A stretch of 64,000 bases of DNA, from contig NZ_CP036536.1 in the NCBI RefSeq assembly GCF_005222225.1, forward strand, positions 1,202,001 through 1,266,000. Direction: 5' to 3'. Made by a program: the position numbers and the translations under genes. Source of the stretch: Salinimonas lutimaris. Lineage in GTDB: Bacteria > Pseudomonadota > Gammaproteobacteria > Enterobacterales > Alteromonadaceae. Shown piece after piece: positions 39,187-48,908 of this stretch; position 1 is the stretch's first letter, and each line of letters starts with the position of its first letter. Under the pieces are notes generated by a model. The model worked only from the letters and a program-made list of their open reading frames with translations, did not search any database and was not told the origin of the DNA.

Positions 39187-41700
39187 ATGAAAAAGCCTCA
39201 TTCATTTAGTGCACTAGCTTTGGCGGTTGGAGCTGTTCTGGCCAGCCCGGTATTCGCTCAGGAAGCAGCCAACGAAGCTGAACAGTCAAAACAGGATAAA
39301 GAAAAATACGAGCAGATCGTGGTTACTGCAACGCCAGGTGGCGCAACCATGCAGGAAGCCAGTGTATCGGTAAGTTCGTTTGATGAAGACGACATCGTTA
39401 AGTTTGCGCCGCGTTCAACCGCTGAAGTGTTTCGCGCCATTCCGGGTATCCGCGCAGAGTCATCAGGTGGTGGCGGTAACGCAAACATCACCATTCGTGG
39501 TATCCCTCTGGCCACCGGCGGTTCTAAGTTCCTGCAGGTGCATGAAGACGGTCTGCCAGTACTTGAGTACGGTGATATTAACTTTGGTAACGCAGATAAC
39601 TTCATGCGTTATGACTGGTCTGTAGCGAATGTAGAAGCGATTCGTGGTGGTTCAGCCTCTACCTTTGCCAGTAACTCGCCAGGCGGTGTTATCAACATGA
39701 TCAGCAACACCGGTGAAATCGGCGGCGGTGCTATCGGTACATCTTTTGGTGTGGACTATGACGAGTTCCGTCTTGATTTCCGTTATGGCGGTGAAATCAG
39801 TGACGATCTGTATTACCACATTGCTGGTTTCGCCCGCGGCGGTGAAGGCACTCGTGATACTGGTTATAATGGGGATCAAGGTGGCCAGGTTAAATTCAAC
39901 ATTACAAAAATGCTGGACAATGGTCACATCCGCTTATTCTATAAAAACCTGGATGACAAGGTATCGACTTACCTGCCATCACCAGTACTGGTGGAAGGCG
40001 ACGGTGAATATGGTCCGGTTCCTGGCTATGATGCCAGCTCACAGGCACTGAATTCAGCTTACAACACCAATATCTCTACGTTTGACAGCTACGGTAACCC
40101 CGAAAATCGTGATGTACGTGATGGTATCGAGTCAAAAGTGAGCTCGTTTGGTGTTGAAGTAGACCTGGAAGTAGCAGATTCTCTGTTTCTGTTAAATAAA
40201 TTCCGTATCTCTGATATCTCCGGTGGCTTTATTGCCCCGTTTACTGATGGTTTCCCTGCCGGTCCGGGCGATGTGTCTAACTTTGCCACTGCGCTATGTG
40301 ACGGTGCCACTGACGGCGACGGCAATGCTCTGAACTGTTCCAGCACCTCTGTAGTTCTGGCCAATGGCCCGGGCGCAGGCGATGTGTACGCTGGTCAGGC
40401 ATTTACCAACCTGCAGTTTGATACCCGTATCAATGATCTGGGTAATATGATAAATGACTTCAGCCTGCGTAAAGAATTCGATAACGGCGTAGATGTAACG
40501 GTAGGTTACTACTACTCCAATCAGGATATTGCTACCAGCTGGTCTAGCTGGCAGACATTCATCCAGACCCTGGATGGTGACAACTCGCAACTGCTGACCA
40601 TTACCGATGGGGATGGCACTGAGCTGGTTTCTGATGGTTTGCTGTCGCCTAGCTTCCTGTCATGGGAATGGGACCTGAACTATGTGACCAAAGCGCCTTA
40701 TGCCAACATTGGTTTTGAACTGAGCGACAACATTCTGGTTGACGCGTCAGTGCGCTACGACACTGTAGAAGCTTCAGGCGAGCTAATCAGCTCATGCTGT
40801 GGCGGTAATGTGGATTTTGACCTGAATGGTGATGGTGTAATCGGACAAATTGAAGATGCGTCGGCGACCAATAGCGGCTTTATCAGCGGTGGTGTTATCA
40901 ACCTGAACCGTGCTGGTGCTGCGTCACAAATCGTAGACTACACAGCGCATAACACGTCTTACTCTTTGGGTGGTTCATACCTGTTGTCAGAAAGTCAGAC
41001 GTTCTTTGCCCGTTACTCAAAAGGTGGCCGTGCTATTGCTGACCGTTTACTGCAAATCGGCGGTACACTGAATGCAGATGGAAGTCTGACCAGCACCACA
41101 TCAGGTTTTGATACAACCAAGCAGTTTGAAGTGGGTTACAAGTACGGTACCCGTGACCTGATGTTAAACGCCACACTGTTTGACACCGTGACCGAAGATA
41201 CCCAGGCAGAAGTGACCAGCGGTCTGACATTCATGCGTGAATACGAAGCAACCGGTCTGGAGCTGGAAGGTCGCTGGAATGCCACTGAAAACTTCGTGCT
41301 GAACGGTAACGTGACCTGGACAGATGCGGAAATCAGCAAAGATGTAAATAACCCGGCGCTGGAAGGCAATACACCACGTCGTCAGGCTGACTTTATCTGG
41401 ACCATTACGCCTGAGTATGTAACAGATAACTGGTCTGCCGGTGCATCATTCCAGGGTTCAAGCGAATACTACGTGCAGGACAACAATGACCTGAAACAAG
41501 ACGCTTACACACTGGTCAATCTGTTCGCGACTTACTGGGTGAACGATCAGTTCTCGGTCTCTTTGAACATGAACAACGCCTTTGATGAGTTTGTTATTAC
41601 AGAATCTGAAGAGGGTAGTGCAGCGGTAGGTGATTACATCCGTGCCCGTCCACTGAACGGCCGTACCACGGTATTGTCTTTGAAGTACATGTTTGACTAA
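39187..41700 (+). CDS. TonB-dependent outer-membrane receptor
   Basis: An 837-residue receptor with a signal peptide (1-24, cut after PVFA). The plug domain (about 40-165) starts with QIVVTATPGG and includes VFRAIPGIRAES, ITIRGIPL, VEAIRGGSAS and SNSPGGVINMIS; the rest forms the 22-strand barrel, ending in LSLKYMFD with an aromatic near the C-terminus. It imports an unknown ligand using TonB energy. No iron-related neighbours (esterase, reductase, Fur-like box) are seen, while a LacI-family gene with a shared operator is next door, so a sugar or similar nutrient is more likely than a siderophore. CGGAG precedes the ATG, and a terminator follows the gene. Confidence 0.95.
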   Translation: MKKPHSFSALALAVGAVLASPVFAQEAANEAEQSKQDKEKYEQIVVTATPGGATMQEASVSVSSFDEDDIVKFAPRSTAEVFRAIPGIRAESSGGGGNANITIRGIPLATGGSKFLQVHEDGLPVLEYGDINFGNADNFMRYDWSVANVEAIRGGSASTFASNSPGGVINMISNTGEIGGGAIGTSFGVDYDEFRLDFRYGGEISDDLYYHIAGFARGGEGTRDTGYNGDQGGQVKFNITKMLDNGHIRLFYKNLDDKVSTYLPSPVLVEGDGEYGPVPGYDASSQALNSAYNTNISTFDSYGNPENRDVRDGIESKVSSFGVEVDLEVADSLFLLNKFRISDISGGFIAPFTDGFPAGPGDVSNFATALCDGATDGDGNALNCSSTSVVLANGPGAGDVYAGQAFTNLQFDTRINDLGNMINDFSLRKEFDNGVDVTVGYYYSNQDIATSWSSWQTFIQTLDGDNSQLLTITDGDGTELVSDGLLSPSFLSWEWDLNYVTKAPYANIGFELSDNILVDASVRYDTVEASGELISSCCGGNVDFDLNGDGVIGQIEDASATNSGFISGGVINLNRAGAASQIVDYTAHNTSYSLGGSYLLSESQTFFARYSKGGRAIADRLLQIGGTLNADGSLTSTTSGFDTTKQFEVGYKYGTRDLMLNATLFDTVTEDTQAEVTSGLTFMREYEATGLELEGRWNATENFVLNGNVTWTDAEISKDVNNPALEGNTPRRQADFIWTITPEYVTDNWSAGASFQGSSEYYVQDNNDLKQDAYTLVNLFATYWVNDQFSVSLNMNNAFDEFVITESEEGSAAVGDYIRARPLNGRTTVLSLKYMFD

Positions 41701-41727
41701 TAACCTGTTCTCCCGTTATTAGATGTC

Positions 41728-41754
41728 ATGCCCGCCTCGTGCGGGCATTTTTTA
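41728..41754 (+). terminator. Intrinsic terminator after the TonB-dependent receptor
   Basis: ATGCCCGC and GCGGGCAT pair around a five-base loop and are followed by TTTTTT, 28 bases past the stop codon. Confidence 0.88.
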
Positions 41755-41838
41755 TTCCCTCATCAGCAGCACGCCGTCATCTGTCACTTCCCGACATTCC
41801 CGTGAAAACCGTCGTTCCCGTGTACACGGGCCATATTC

Positions 41839-42391
41839 CGTCGTCCCGCGAAAGCCGGGATCTCGTTAACAGCTTGGCTGAGGTAAATACAACTTCCAGC
41901 TAGTGGTATTCATCCATGAAGCATCGTCCAGCCGCACATCCATGTGCGTCGTTCAGTCAGCTGCGTCATGCCACCGGCATAACGGTCTGCCTTCACCCCC
42001 GCGAAAGCGGGGATCTCGTTAACAGGCTGGCTGATGCAAAAGAGTATTAAAGGTCGTCATGTTCCAAGGAGATCCCTGATAGTCCTTCGGGCTTCAGGGA
42101 TGACGGGTGATATTGCGTCGTCCCGCGAAAGCGGGGATCTAGTTAACAGCTTGGCTGAGGTAAATACAACTTCCAACTAGTGGTATTCATCCATGAAGCA
42201 TCGTCCAGCCGCACATCCATGTGCGTCGTTCAGTCAGCTGCGTCATGCCACCGGCATAACGGTCTGCCTTCACCCCCGCGAAAGCGGGGATCTCGTTAAC
42301 AGCTTGGCTGAGGTAAAAGAGTATTAAAGGTAGTCATGTTGCAAGGAAATCCCTGATAGCCCTTCGGGCTTCAGGGACGACGGGATTATTA
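41839..42391 (-). repeat. Two tandem 277-base structured repeat units
   Basis: The word CGTCGTCCCGCGAAAGC recurs at 41839 and 42116, and the following sequence stays nearly identical for about 275 bases. Each unit has two CCCGC-GAAA-GCGGG hairpins, a block with three short palindromes (ATTCATCCATGAA, GCACATCCATGTGC, ATGCCACCGGCAT), and a CCCTGATAG..CTTCAGGG hairpin. The same blocks occur in the opposite orientation near 54-55 and 57 kb. No ORF of substance lies in it. Together with flanking sequence it fills the stretch between the receptor and the GAF gene. Confidence 0.9.
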
Positions 42392-42435
42392 TTGCTTAGC
42401 GCCTTCAGACTCATAGGCCTGAACGTAAAAATCAC

Positions 42436-42933
42436 CTACCAGGTAAAGAACATTGAGGTGGTTTGTGCAACACGCTTAAGGGCGGCAATATCCTGCTGTG
42501 ACCAGGTCACCGCGCTGCCGGTAGCCTCACAGCAAATAACGCCAAGCGGGCTCAGATCGTCGTGAAATACATAATCGAGCAGGGAGTGAATATTGTTAGG
42601 CTTGAAGTAACCTTCGGTAAAACACAATGTATCCGGATTGCTGCGGGCGTCAGAAGCCACCACCACATCGTTTTTCAGCACAGCATCAAAGTACACAGGA
42701 AAGTCGTCCTGCCTGAGGACCAGGTTATCAGGTACATGAAACACCTGATTCTCATACAGGACCAGACAGGTGATTGCCGTTTTTTCCGGATTGAACTTCC
42801 ATAAAGTTATCCGGTTGGCTTTAGGGATGACGTAGTCAACACACCGGCAAATTTCCCGGTGTTTACTCATTTTCGCCAGAGTAGTTTTACTTAACGCAAG
42901 CGTTAACTCGGTAAAAGGGTCGGTGGTTACCAT
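42436..42933 (-). CDS. Small GAF-domain protein
   Basis: A 165-residue protein that is almost entirely one GAF domain: an N-terminal helix, then VIPKANRITLWKFN, ITCLVLYENQVF, a central VVASDARSNPDTL and LLDYVFHDDLSPLGVICCEATG, ending in the helix ALKRVAQTTSMFF. No output domain or membrane segment is present. A stand-alone sensor or a partner for one of the many kinases is possible. It lies beside repeats and has no operon partner. The ribosome site is weak. Confidence 0.78.
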   Translation of the reverse strand: MVTTDPFTELTLALSKTTLAKMSKHREICRCVDYVIPKANRITLWKFNPEKTAITCLVLYENQVFHVPDNLVLRQDDFPVYFDAVLKNDVVVASDARSNPDTLCFTEGYFKPNNIHSLLDYVFHDDLSPLGVICCEATGSAVTWSQQDIAALKRVAQTTSMFFTW

Positions 42934-43057
42934 TTAACTTACTACCAGTGAATAAAGAACGACAAGCCATCTTGATGGCGGTTTGATGTGTTCTGATACT
43001 GTAGCAAACTTGGTCTATTTTAGAATTTAGCCATTAGTATAATGTGTATCGCTGCCA

Positions 43058-43086
43058 GCGCTCGGCATATCATTTATCGAGCGCTG
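43058..43086. repeat. Inverted repeat spanning the stop codon of the small ORF
   Basis: AGCGCTCG and CGAGCGCT are separated by 13 bases that contain the small ORF's TAA. No T-run follows in either direction. It may end or stabilise the small transcript. Confidence 0.5.
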
Positions 43087-43226
43087 CGCCGATCACTGCT
43101 GACAGGCATCAGACTGCAGACCTGATCGCCATAATAATTATTGGTGTAGTTGCACACCATCGCAGCGCGCTGCTGCTGAACTTTAGAAAACCTGTTGAAT
43201 AAATACGCTTTTACTTTTTTCGCCAT
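43074..43226 (-). CDS. Small 50-residue protein, unknown function
   Basis: A minus-strand reading frame beginning MAKKVKAYLFNRFSKVQQQR and ending in SSDRRSAR. AAGGAG stands eight bases before the ATG, the best ribosome site in this 368-base gap; an in-frame ATG two codons earlier is too close to it. The product is basic and contains two cysteines (about residues 25 and 36) with an Asn/Tyr-rich NYTNNYYGD between them. No hydrophobic segment. I do not recognise a family. The good ribosome site and hairpin at its end support a real gene, but length alone is weak evidence. Confidence 0.5.
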   Translation of the reverse strand: MAKKVKAYLFNRFSKVQQQRAAMVCNYTNNYYGDQVCSLMPVSSDRRSAR

Positions 43227-43301
43227 AACCATCGCTCCTTATTGAGGTCTCTGATTATGGAGTACTTCTGGTTTTCTTAAAAATGATTAAAAGTAATCAT
43301 C

Positions 43302-44858
43302 TTAATTGTATTTTTTGAATAAAAAGTCTTTCCAGGCATGATGCTTATCTGCCGGCAGGATAAACGGACTAACGGTAAACCGGTCAACAGAATGATGGCT
43401 GTTGTCGGTGAAGGTCAGAATCACCGGCGATTCTGCACCTTTATCCCAGGTTACTGAAAAGGCATCTTTATCCAGCGCGGTCAGCTTTCCGGTTAATGCC
43501 GGCATTTTTTCACTGGCGATGTATAGCCCATCCTCGCGCTGTGTAATAGTCATTTTACCCATGGCGACATCCACATAGGTGCCAGTGTAAGCGTCAGCCG
43601 GGCGACCGGTTTCGCCGCTGCCGGTGGCCGGGTGATGGCGCTTGTTCCAGCGCTTATCCCTGTCATCGGCAAACCCTTTAAAAGAAGCAACCCAGTCTCG
43701 CTGCTCATCCGGTGCCAGATAGTGTTTTAAAATAGTCTGCATAACCGCACCACGGGCGCCATAATGTGAGCCATTATTCATGATTACCGCACCGACCTTA
43801 AGCGAGGGAATAAAGGCCACATAGGTTTGATAACCTGACACCGTGCCGGTGTGCGATACGACTTTGCGGCCATTAATGTCACCCACCCGCCAGCCAATGG
43901 CATAGCCGGAAAACTGGGTGTCATTCCAGGCCTCATCAAGATCGCTAACCGGCAGGGCAACCTGCTGACGTACAAGCCATTGCTTTTGCTTTTTACTCAC
44001 CAGCTGCTGAGTATCGTTCTCCCAGAAAGCCAGCCATTTGAGCATACTGTCCAGATTACAGGTCACAGCCCCGGCCGCATCGTAATTTACCGGTCCGGCA
44101 CTGATTCGATTACGCGATACCGCAGTGAAGCCGGTTTGAGTTTTATAGGAATAACTAACCGCGGCATTATTCAGTACAGCATCGTCTACCCCTGAGCCAT
44201 AACATTGCATATCCAGCTTAGAAAACACGTGCTCTTGCAGCGCTTCGGCATAGGTTGACTGGCGCTTTCGGGCAATAATCTCGCCTGCCACCAGGTACAT
44301 CACATTGCTATAGGCAAACTGGGTTCTGAAGCTGTGAACCGGTTGCAGGTAGCGTAAATTATGAATAATTTCCCGGGTCGTGAATGTTGATGGGGCAGGC
44401 CAGAGCATCAGGTCGCCGGCTGCACCAGCCAGACCGCTTTGATGAATGAACAGGTCGCGAATACGAAACTCATGGGTAACCCAGGGATCAGACAATGCAA
44501 ACTCTGGCAGATGATCCACCACTTTGTCGTTCCAGCTTATCTTGCCCTCGCTAACCAGCTGAGCCATTGCCAGCCCGGTAAATGCCTTAGAGGTGGAGGC
44601 CAGCCTGAACCAGGTGGTGGTATTCACCGGCAGATCCTGGTCTACATCACGCAGGCCATGACCGGCGGCATAGAGTGTTTTGCCGTCTACCACAATTCCC
44701 ACCGCCATCCCCGGCGTATTGAAAGTCGCCAGTGCATCATCAATAACCTGCGGCAGCGTTGAAAGTGAATCCGGAAGATGATTGACAGGTTGCGCACAGA
44801 CACCAGACAAGGTGCCACAAAATACAACAAGGGCACCACAAAGACGGGACAAAAGCAT
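43302..44858 (-). CDS. Exported serine hydrolase, class C beta-lactamase-like
   Basis: A 517-residue protein when started at 44858, where a signal peptide begins (MLLSRLCGALVVFCGTLSGVCA); the longer in-frame start at 44963 would overlap the upstream gene. The penicillin-binding-protein-like domain has SxxK in LASTSKAF, YxN in FAYSNVMYL, and the third motif in VSHTGTVSGY (HTG for KTG). The last 110 residues form a separate beta-rich domain like DUF3471 found in such hydrolases. Substrates could be peptides or esters; true beta-lactamase activity is not implied. It is the third gene after tdk and an SDR gene, 20 bases from the latter. Confidence 0.9.
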   Translation of the reverse strand: MLLSRLCGALVVFCGTLSGVCAQPVNHLPDSLSTLPQVIDDALATFNTPGMAVGIVVDGKTLYAAGHGLRDVDQDLPVNTTTWFRLASTSKAFTGLAMAQLVSEGKISWNDKVVDHLPEFALSDPWVTHEFRIRDLFIHQSGLAGAAGDLMLWPAPSTFTTREIIHNLRYLQPVHSFRTQFAYSNVMYLVAGEIIARKRQSTYAEALQEHVFSKLDMQCYGSGVDDAVLNNAAVSYSYKTQTGFTAVSRNRISAGPVNYDAAGAVTCNLDSMLKWLAFWENDTQQLVSKKQKQWLVRQQVALPVSDLDEAWNDTQFSGYAIGWRVGDINGRKVVSHTGTVSGYQTYVAFIPSLKVGAVIMNNGSHYGARGAVMQTILKHYLAPDEQRDWVASFKGFADDRDKRWNKRHHPATGSGETGRPADAYTGTYVDVAMGKMTITQREDGLYIASEKMPALTGKLTALDKDAFSVTWDKGAESPVILTFTDNSHHSVDRFTVSPFILPADKHHAWKDFLFKKYN

Positions 44859-44878
44859 AAAACGTCCGAAGTAAAAAG

Positions 44879-45625
44879 TTAACTCATGCGGGATAACCAG
44901 GATAAAGGAGCCACCCGCAACACATAATGCATCACCGACCAGGGCCAGACCGGCACATAGCAATTGGCAGGTTCCCGGTTGATGGCTTTCACCAGCGCTT
45001 TGCAGCCAGTCTGGGTATCTACCATAAACGGTGCTTTTTTTACTTTCTCATTAATGGCCGAGCGAATAAACCCCGGATGTACCGTGGTGACTTTGATCGG
45101 AGTATCCATAACATCTATCCGGATCCCCTCAGACAAAGACGACAAGGCAGCTTTAGTGGCGGCATATACCGTCAGCGCCCGGCGAAACCCGCGTACCCCG
45201 CTCACCGAGGAAATGGTGACCAGATGACCGTAATTCTGGTCCCTGAATATTTCCATGGCGGCTTCGCACTGGGCCAGCGCCGATACAAAGTTAGTAATAG
45301 CAGTTTGCTTATTGGCCTCAAAATGACCGGTGCCAATCGATGCGCCTTTGCCCATACCGGCATTGACTATCACCCGATCCAGGCCATCCAGCTTATTCGA
45401 AAACTCCCGAAAAGCGTCAAAAACATCTTCATGGTCGTTTACATCCAGTGTGCGAATAACCACTTTAATAGAGCGATTAACGCTCAGACATTCCTGTTTT
45501 AACGATTCCAGATTGTCTGTACGACGGGCGCACAATCCCAGATTGTGGCCTTTTCTTGCAAATTCCAGAGCCATTCCATGACCCAGACCAGAGCTTGCTC
45601 CGGTAATGACGATTGAGCGACGCAT
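44879..45625 (-). CDS. SDR-family oxidoreductase
   Basis: A 248-residue short-chain dehydrogenase. The NAD(P) motif is VITGASSGLGHG (residues about 6-17), an Arg-containing LCARR following it suggests NADP preference, NAG is in VIVNAGMGKG, and the catalytic set is Ser in TISSVSG with YAATK. PGFIRSAIN follows at the usual place. It lies nine bases after tdk and 20 bases before the serine hydrolase gene. A C-terminal hydrophobic patch (PVWPWSVMHYVLRVAPLSWL) may touch the membrane. The substrate is unknown. Confidence 0.92.
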   Translation of the reverse strand: MRRSIVITGASSGLGHGMALEFARKGHNLGLCARRTDNLESLKQECLSVNRSIKVVIRTLDVNDHEDVFDAFREFSNKLDGLDRVIVNAGMGKGASIGTGHFEANKQTAITNFVSALAQCEAAMEIFRDQNYGHLVTISSVSGVRGFRRALTVYAATKAALSSLSEGIRIDVMDTPIKVTTVHPGFIRSAINEKVKKAPFMVDTQTGCKALVKAINREPANCYVPVWPWSVMHYVLRVAPLSWLSRMS

Positions 45626-45634
45626 TATATATGG

Positions 45635-46213
45635 TTAGTCCCAAACCAGTTGTTTAAAATGCTTACGGCACATTGACTCATACCGATCGTTTCCGCCAAT
45701 TTGAACCTGATCGCCGGCGGTCACTGCTTTACCTTCATCATCAAGCCGAACCACAAAGCTGGCTTTACGCCCGCAGTGACACACAGTTTTCAGCTCAGCC
45801 AGTTTGTCGGCCCAGGCCATCAGATAATGGCTTCCTTCAAAGGTTTCACCTAAAAAGTCGGTTCGCAGGCCGTATGCCAGCACCGGAATATCCAGTTCAT
45901 CCACCACTTCAACCAGTTGTCGAACCTGCTCTTTGGTCAGAAACTGCGCTTCATCAATAAAAATGCAATCCAGTGGCTGATGCCGTTGATGGTTGAATAT
46001 AGACTGATAAATATTGTCTTCACTGCGATACAGCTCAGCGTCTGCCTGCAAGCCAATTCGTGAACTGACTTTGCCAACCCCGAAACGATCGTCAATCGCT
46101 GCGGTAAATATTACTACATTCATGCCGCGCTCGCGGTAGTTGTAGGCAGACTGAAGCAACGACGTGGATTTTCCGGCATTCATTGCCGAATAATAAAAAT
46201 AAAGCTGGGCCAT
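45635..46213 (-). CDS. tdk: Thymidine kinase
   Basis: A 192-residue type II thymidine kinase that makes dTMP from thymidine and ATP. The P-loop is [12 protein letters not shown] (about residues 10-21), the Walker B-like motif is IFIDEAQFL, and the zinc-binding lasso has cysteines in VCHCGRKA and MCRKHF. The C-terminus has the substrate loop [14 protein letters not shown]. It is the first gene of the minus-strand set with SDR and serine hydrolase, an arrangement with no obvious metabolic logic. Confidence 0.96.
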   Translation of the reverse strand: MAQLYFYYSAMNAGKSTSLLQSAYNYRERGMNVVIFTAAIDDRFGVGKVSSRIGLQADAELYRSEDNIYQSIFNHQRHQPLDCIFIDEAQFLTKEQVRQLVEVVDELDIPVLAYGLRTDFLGETFEGSHYLMAWADKLAELKTVCHCGRKASFVVRLDDEGKAVTAGDQVQIGGNDRYESMCRKHFKQLVWD

Positions 46214-46320
46214 AATGGTTATCTTTTTTGTGATTATTTCTAATAAAGCGCGGCTATTGTAACTGACTTAGCCGGGAAAATCCGATCCCTGCCACTTATT
46301 GCTATGCCAAAGCGCAGGGC

Positions 46321-46350
46321 AAAAAAAAACAGAGGCCGAAGCCTCTGTTT
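46321..46350. terminator. Bidirectional intrinsic terminator between fadE and tdk
   Basis: AACAGAGGC and GCCTCTGTT pair around a short loop. On the minus strand it is followed by nine T, so it should mainly terminate fadE, whose stop codon is about 37 bases upstream. Confidence 0.85.
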
Positions 46351-46386
46351 CTATTTAAGAGAATAGTGGGTAGTGCGCGCTAGGAA

Positions 46387-48651
46387 TCAGGCAGCGTCCT
46401 GACTCTTCACCGCTTTTGGCTTGGTTGCGCCTGGCAGAGTTTCTTCTGCCGACAGCAGCTCCATGTCGAAGGTAAATTCATCTACCCGCACAGCCAGTTT
46501 GCGTTTTTCGTTGTAATCATGCAGAAGCTGCGCTTCGGTGGCATTAATTACGCCTTTTTCCTGCAACTTGTTCAGTGCATTTTCAAACGACAGGAACGGT
46601 ACAACCGGCTCCTTACGCAGTGCTTTTTGCACTTTACCCAGCAGGTGCGCTACTGCATGCTTGGCTTTAAAGGCCTGTTCATTGATGTCGTTACCGTCAC
46701 CAGGAATCACTTTAACCAGATGCGTTAGCTGATCCTTCACACTGGTATCCTGCATCGCAGCGGTCGCCAGTTCAGTGACCAGTTTGTCCGAAATGGCACT
46801 GACACTGTTGCTGTAAGTGTTTGTCAGAGCACGCATCAGGCCGCGGGTCGCTGTATTCGGGAAGTTGTTGATAAAGTCAACAATTGCCTTTTCAGCCTGC
46901 GCCAGTGACCACTGAATCGCATAGTCAAAGTAAGGACGTGCCAGCTGGCGGTCTTCAATGCGCTGCTCGTAAAAACGAACCGCCGCCATTGCGCCATACA
47001 GGTAGCTCATCACATCACCAAGACGGGCTGACAGTAATTCCGCTTTTTTCAGGTCGCCGCCCAGTACCGCCAGTGATAAGTCGGCCAATGGAGCCAGCTT
47101 TGCTGACAACGCGTTGATCCGCTTTTCGTACTTACGTACTTCTGGCAGAGCCGAGTCAGCACTGCGCAGGAACGGCAGGTAGCTCTTACCAAAGCTGCGT
47201 ACAGAGTTTTTCACACTGAAACTGACCGTTTTACGCAGTACCTTGTTAAATTCAGCATCCGCGCTGCTGTCATCACTGTGAATCAGGTCAACCATCTCTT
47301 TCAGATACGGGTGACAGCGCATTGCGCCCTGACCAAAGATCATCAGGTTACGGGTCAGAATGTTTGCCCCTTCCACGGTGATCGCAATCGGAATGGCGCT
47401 GTAGCCACCTGACAACGTATTTTGTGGTCCGCGCTGAATGGCTTTACCCGCCTGAATGTCCATCGCTGAGTTCATCACATCACGACCCAGTTCGGTCATG
47501 TGGTACTTGGCAATAGCGGTAACCACTGACGGTTTCAGCCCCAGGCCCAGACCTTCAGTTGTCAGTACACGCATGGCTTCAAGCAGGAATGTTTTACCTG
47601 CAATGTCAGCCATTTTGCCCTGAATACCTTCAAAGCGACCAATTGGCAGGCCAAACTGTTCACGCACAAAGCTGTACTCAGACGCCCCTTTAAATGCCGC
47701 CTGCGCAGTAGCTACGCCCATTGCCGGCAGAGAAATACCACGACCCGCACCCAGACAGCTCACCAGCATTTGCCAGCCGCGACCAATGTTCTTCTGGCCA
47801 CCAATGATAAAGTCCATTGGAATGAACACATCTTTACCACGGGTTGTACCGTTATAAAAACGCTGGCCCATCGGGTCATGACGGTTACCCAGTTCTACAC
47901 CCGGGTGTGACTTAGGCAGCAGGGCACAGGTAATACCCAGCTCTTTTTTGTCGCCCAGTAAACCGTTTGGATCAAACACTTTAAAGGCCAGACCCAGTAC
48001 GGTCGCAATCGGCGCCAGCGTAATGTATCGCTTGTCCCAGGATACCGACAAACCAATCACTTCTTCGCCGTTCCACTGACCTTTGGTCACAATAGCGGCA
48101 TCAGGAATACCGCCAGCATCCGAGCCTGCTTCTGGGCTGGTCAGGGCGAAACAAGGAATATCTTCGCCTACAGCCAGACGCGGCAGGTAGTGGTCTTGCT
48201 GGGCCTTTGTGCCATAGTGCATCAGCAGCTCGCCCGGGCCTAATGAGTTAGGCACCATTACGGTTACGGCAATCGCGCCGCTTTTAGCCGCCAGTGTGGC
48301 AACAATAGTTGAGTTAGCGTAAGGGCTGAACTCAAGGCCGCCGAATTTTTTAGGAATAATCATGGAGAAGAAACGGTTCTTACCCAGAAAATCCAGCACT
48401 TCTTCAGGAATGTGCTTGCTGTTTGACAGTTCGAAGTCGTCAATCATACCCAGCAGTTCTTGTACCGGGCCATCCATAAAGGCTTGTTCTTCTGCGCTCA
48501 GCTGAGCTTTAGGGATTGCACGTAATGCATCCATATCAGGCTTACCCTGATAGATAGAAGACTCAATCCAAATGTCACCAGCGTCCAGTGCTTCCTGTTC
48601 GGTTACAGAAATTGGTGGAAGAACTTTTTTCAGGCTTTTTCTAATACTCAT
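46387..48651 (-). CDS. fadE: Acyl-CoA dehydrogenase FadE
   Basis: A 754-residue enzyme for the first step of fatty acid beta-oxidation (FAD-dependent acyl-CoA to enoyl-CoA). It lacks the N-terminal membrane segments of the 814-residue E. coli protein and starts directly near the catalytic part. The flavin-binding motif is FALTSPEAGSDAGG (about residues 171-184), the C-terminal helical domain includes FVREQFGLPIGRFEGIQ, and the last 250 residues are the FadE-specific extension. A FadR-like half-site lies 12-28 bases before the ATG. It is monocistronic and divergent from the lipid-type transporter operon at 48909. Confidence 0.93.
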   Translation of the reverse strand: MSIRKSLKKVLPPISVTEQEALDAGDIWIESSIYQGKPDMDALRAIPKAQLSAEEQAFMDGPVQELLGMIDDFELSNSKHIPEEVLDFLGKNRFFSMIIPKKFGGLEFSPYANSTIVATLAAKSGAIAVTVMVPNSLGPGELLMHYGTKAQQDHYLPRLAVGEDIPCFALTSPEAGSDAGGIPDAAIVTKGQWNGEEVIGLSVSWDKRYITLAPIATVLGLAFKVFDPNGLLGDKKELGITCALLPKSHPGVELGNRHDPMGQRFYNGTTRGKDVFIPMDFIIGGQKNIGRGWQMLVSCLGAGRGISLPAMGVATAQAAFKGASEYSFVREQFGLPIGRFEGIQGKMADIAGKTFLLEAMRVLTTEGLGLGLKPSVVTAIAKYHMTELGRDVMNSAMDIQAGKAIQRGPQNTLSGGYSAIPIAITVEGANILTRNLMIFGQGAMRCHPYLKEMVDLIHSDDSSADAEFNKVLRKTVSFSVKNSVRSFGKSYLPFLRSADSALPEVRKYEKRINALSAKLAPLADLSLAVLGGDLKKAELLSARLGDVMSYLYGAMAAVRFYEQRIEDRQLARPYFDYAIQWSLAQAEKAIVDFINNFPNTATRGLMRALTNTYSNSVSAISDKLVTELATAAMQDTSVKDQLTHLVKVIPGDGNDINEQAFKAKHAVAHLLGKVQKALRKEPVVPFLSFENALNKLQEKGVINATEAQLLHDYNEKRKLAVRVDEFTFDMELLSAEETLPGATKPKAVKSQDAA

Positions 48652-48908
48652 GTTAACTCATCCGCTCATCTGACCAGTTGTTAAAGTGAATATTACCGCA
48701 AATTTTCAAAAGATCAAATCTCAGTGAGAATTTTGTTAACTTTCTTACCAAAACTTAACCTTGCTGCGGTTAGTTATCGCAGGGTATACGGGCGCTGCAG
48801 CAAAATGCATACGGCAAAGAGGAAGAAAATACCTGACTGTCTTATACTAATTGCGAAATTCCCGATACACTGTTGGCGTTTAAAAAACCATTAAAGGTAT
48901 TAAAATCA

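Noticed and set aside
39187..41700. Siderophore receptor assignment
   Set aside because: No Fur-like box, esterase, reductase or siderophore gene is adjacent, while a LacI-family gene with a shared operator is; the ligand is left open.
43302..44858. Antibiotic-resistance beta-lactamase
   Set aside because: Third motif is HTG, the protein has an extra C-terminal domain, and the group includes many peptidases and esterases; resistance is not supported.
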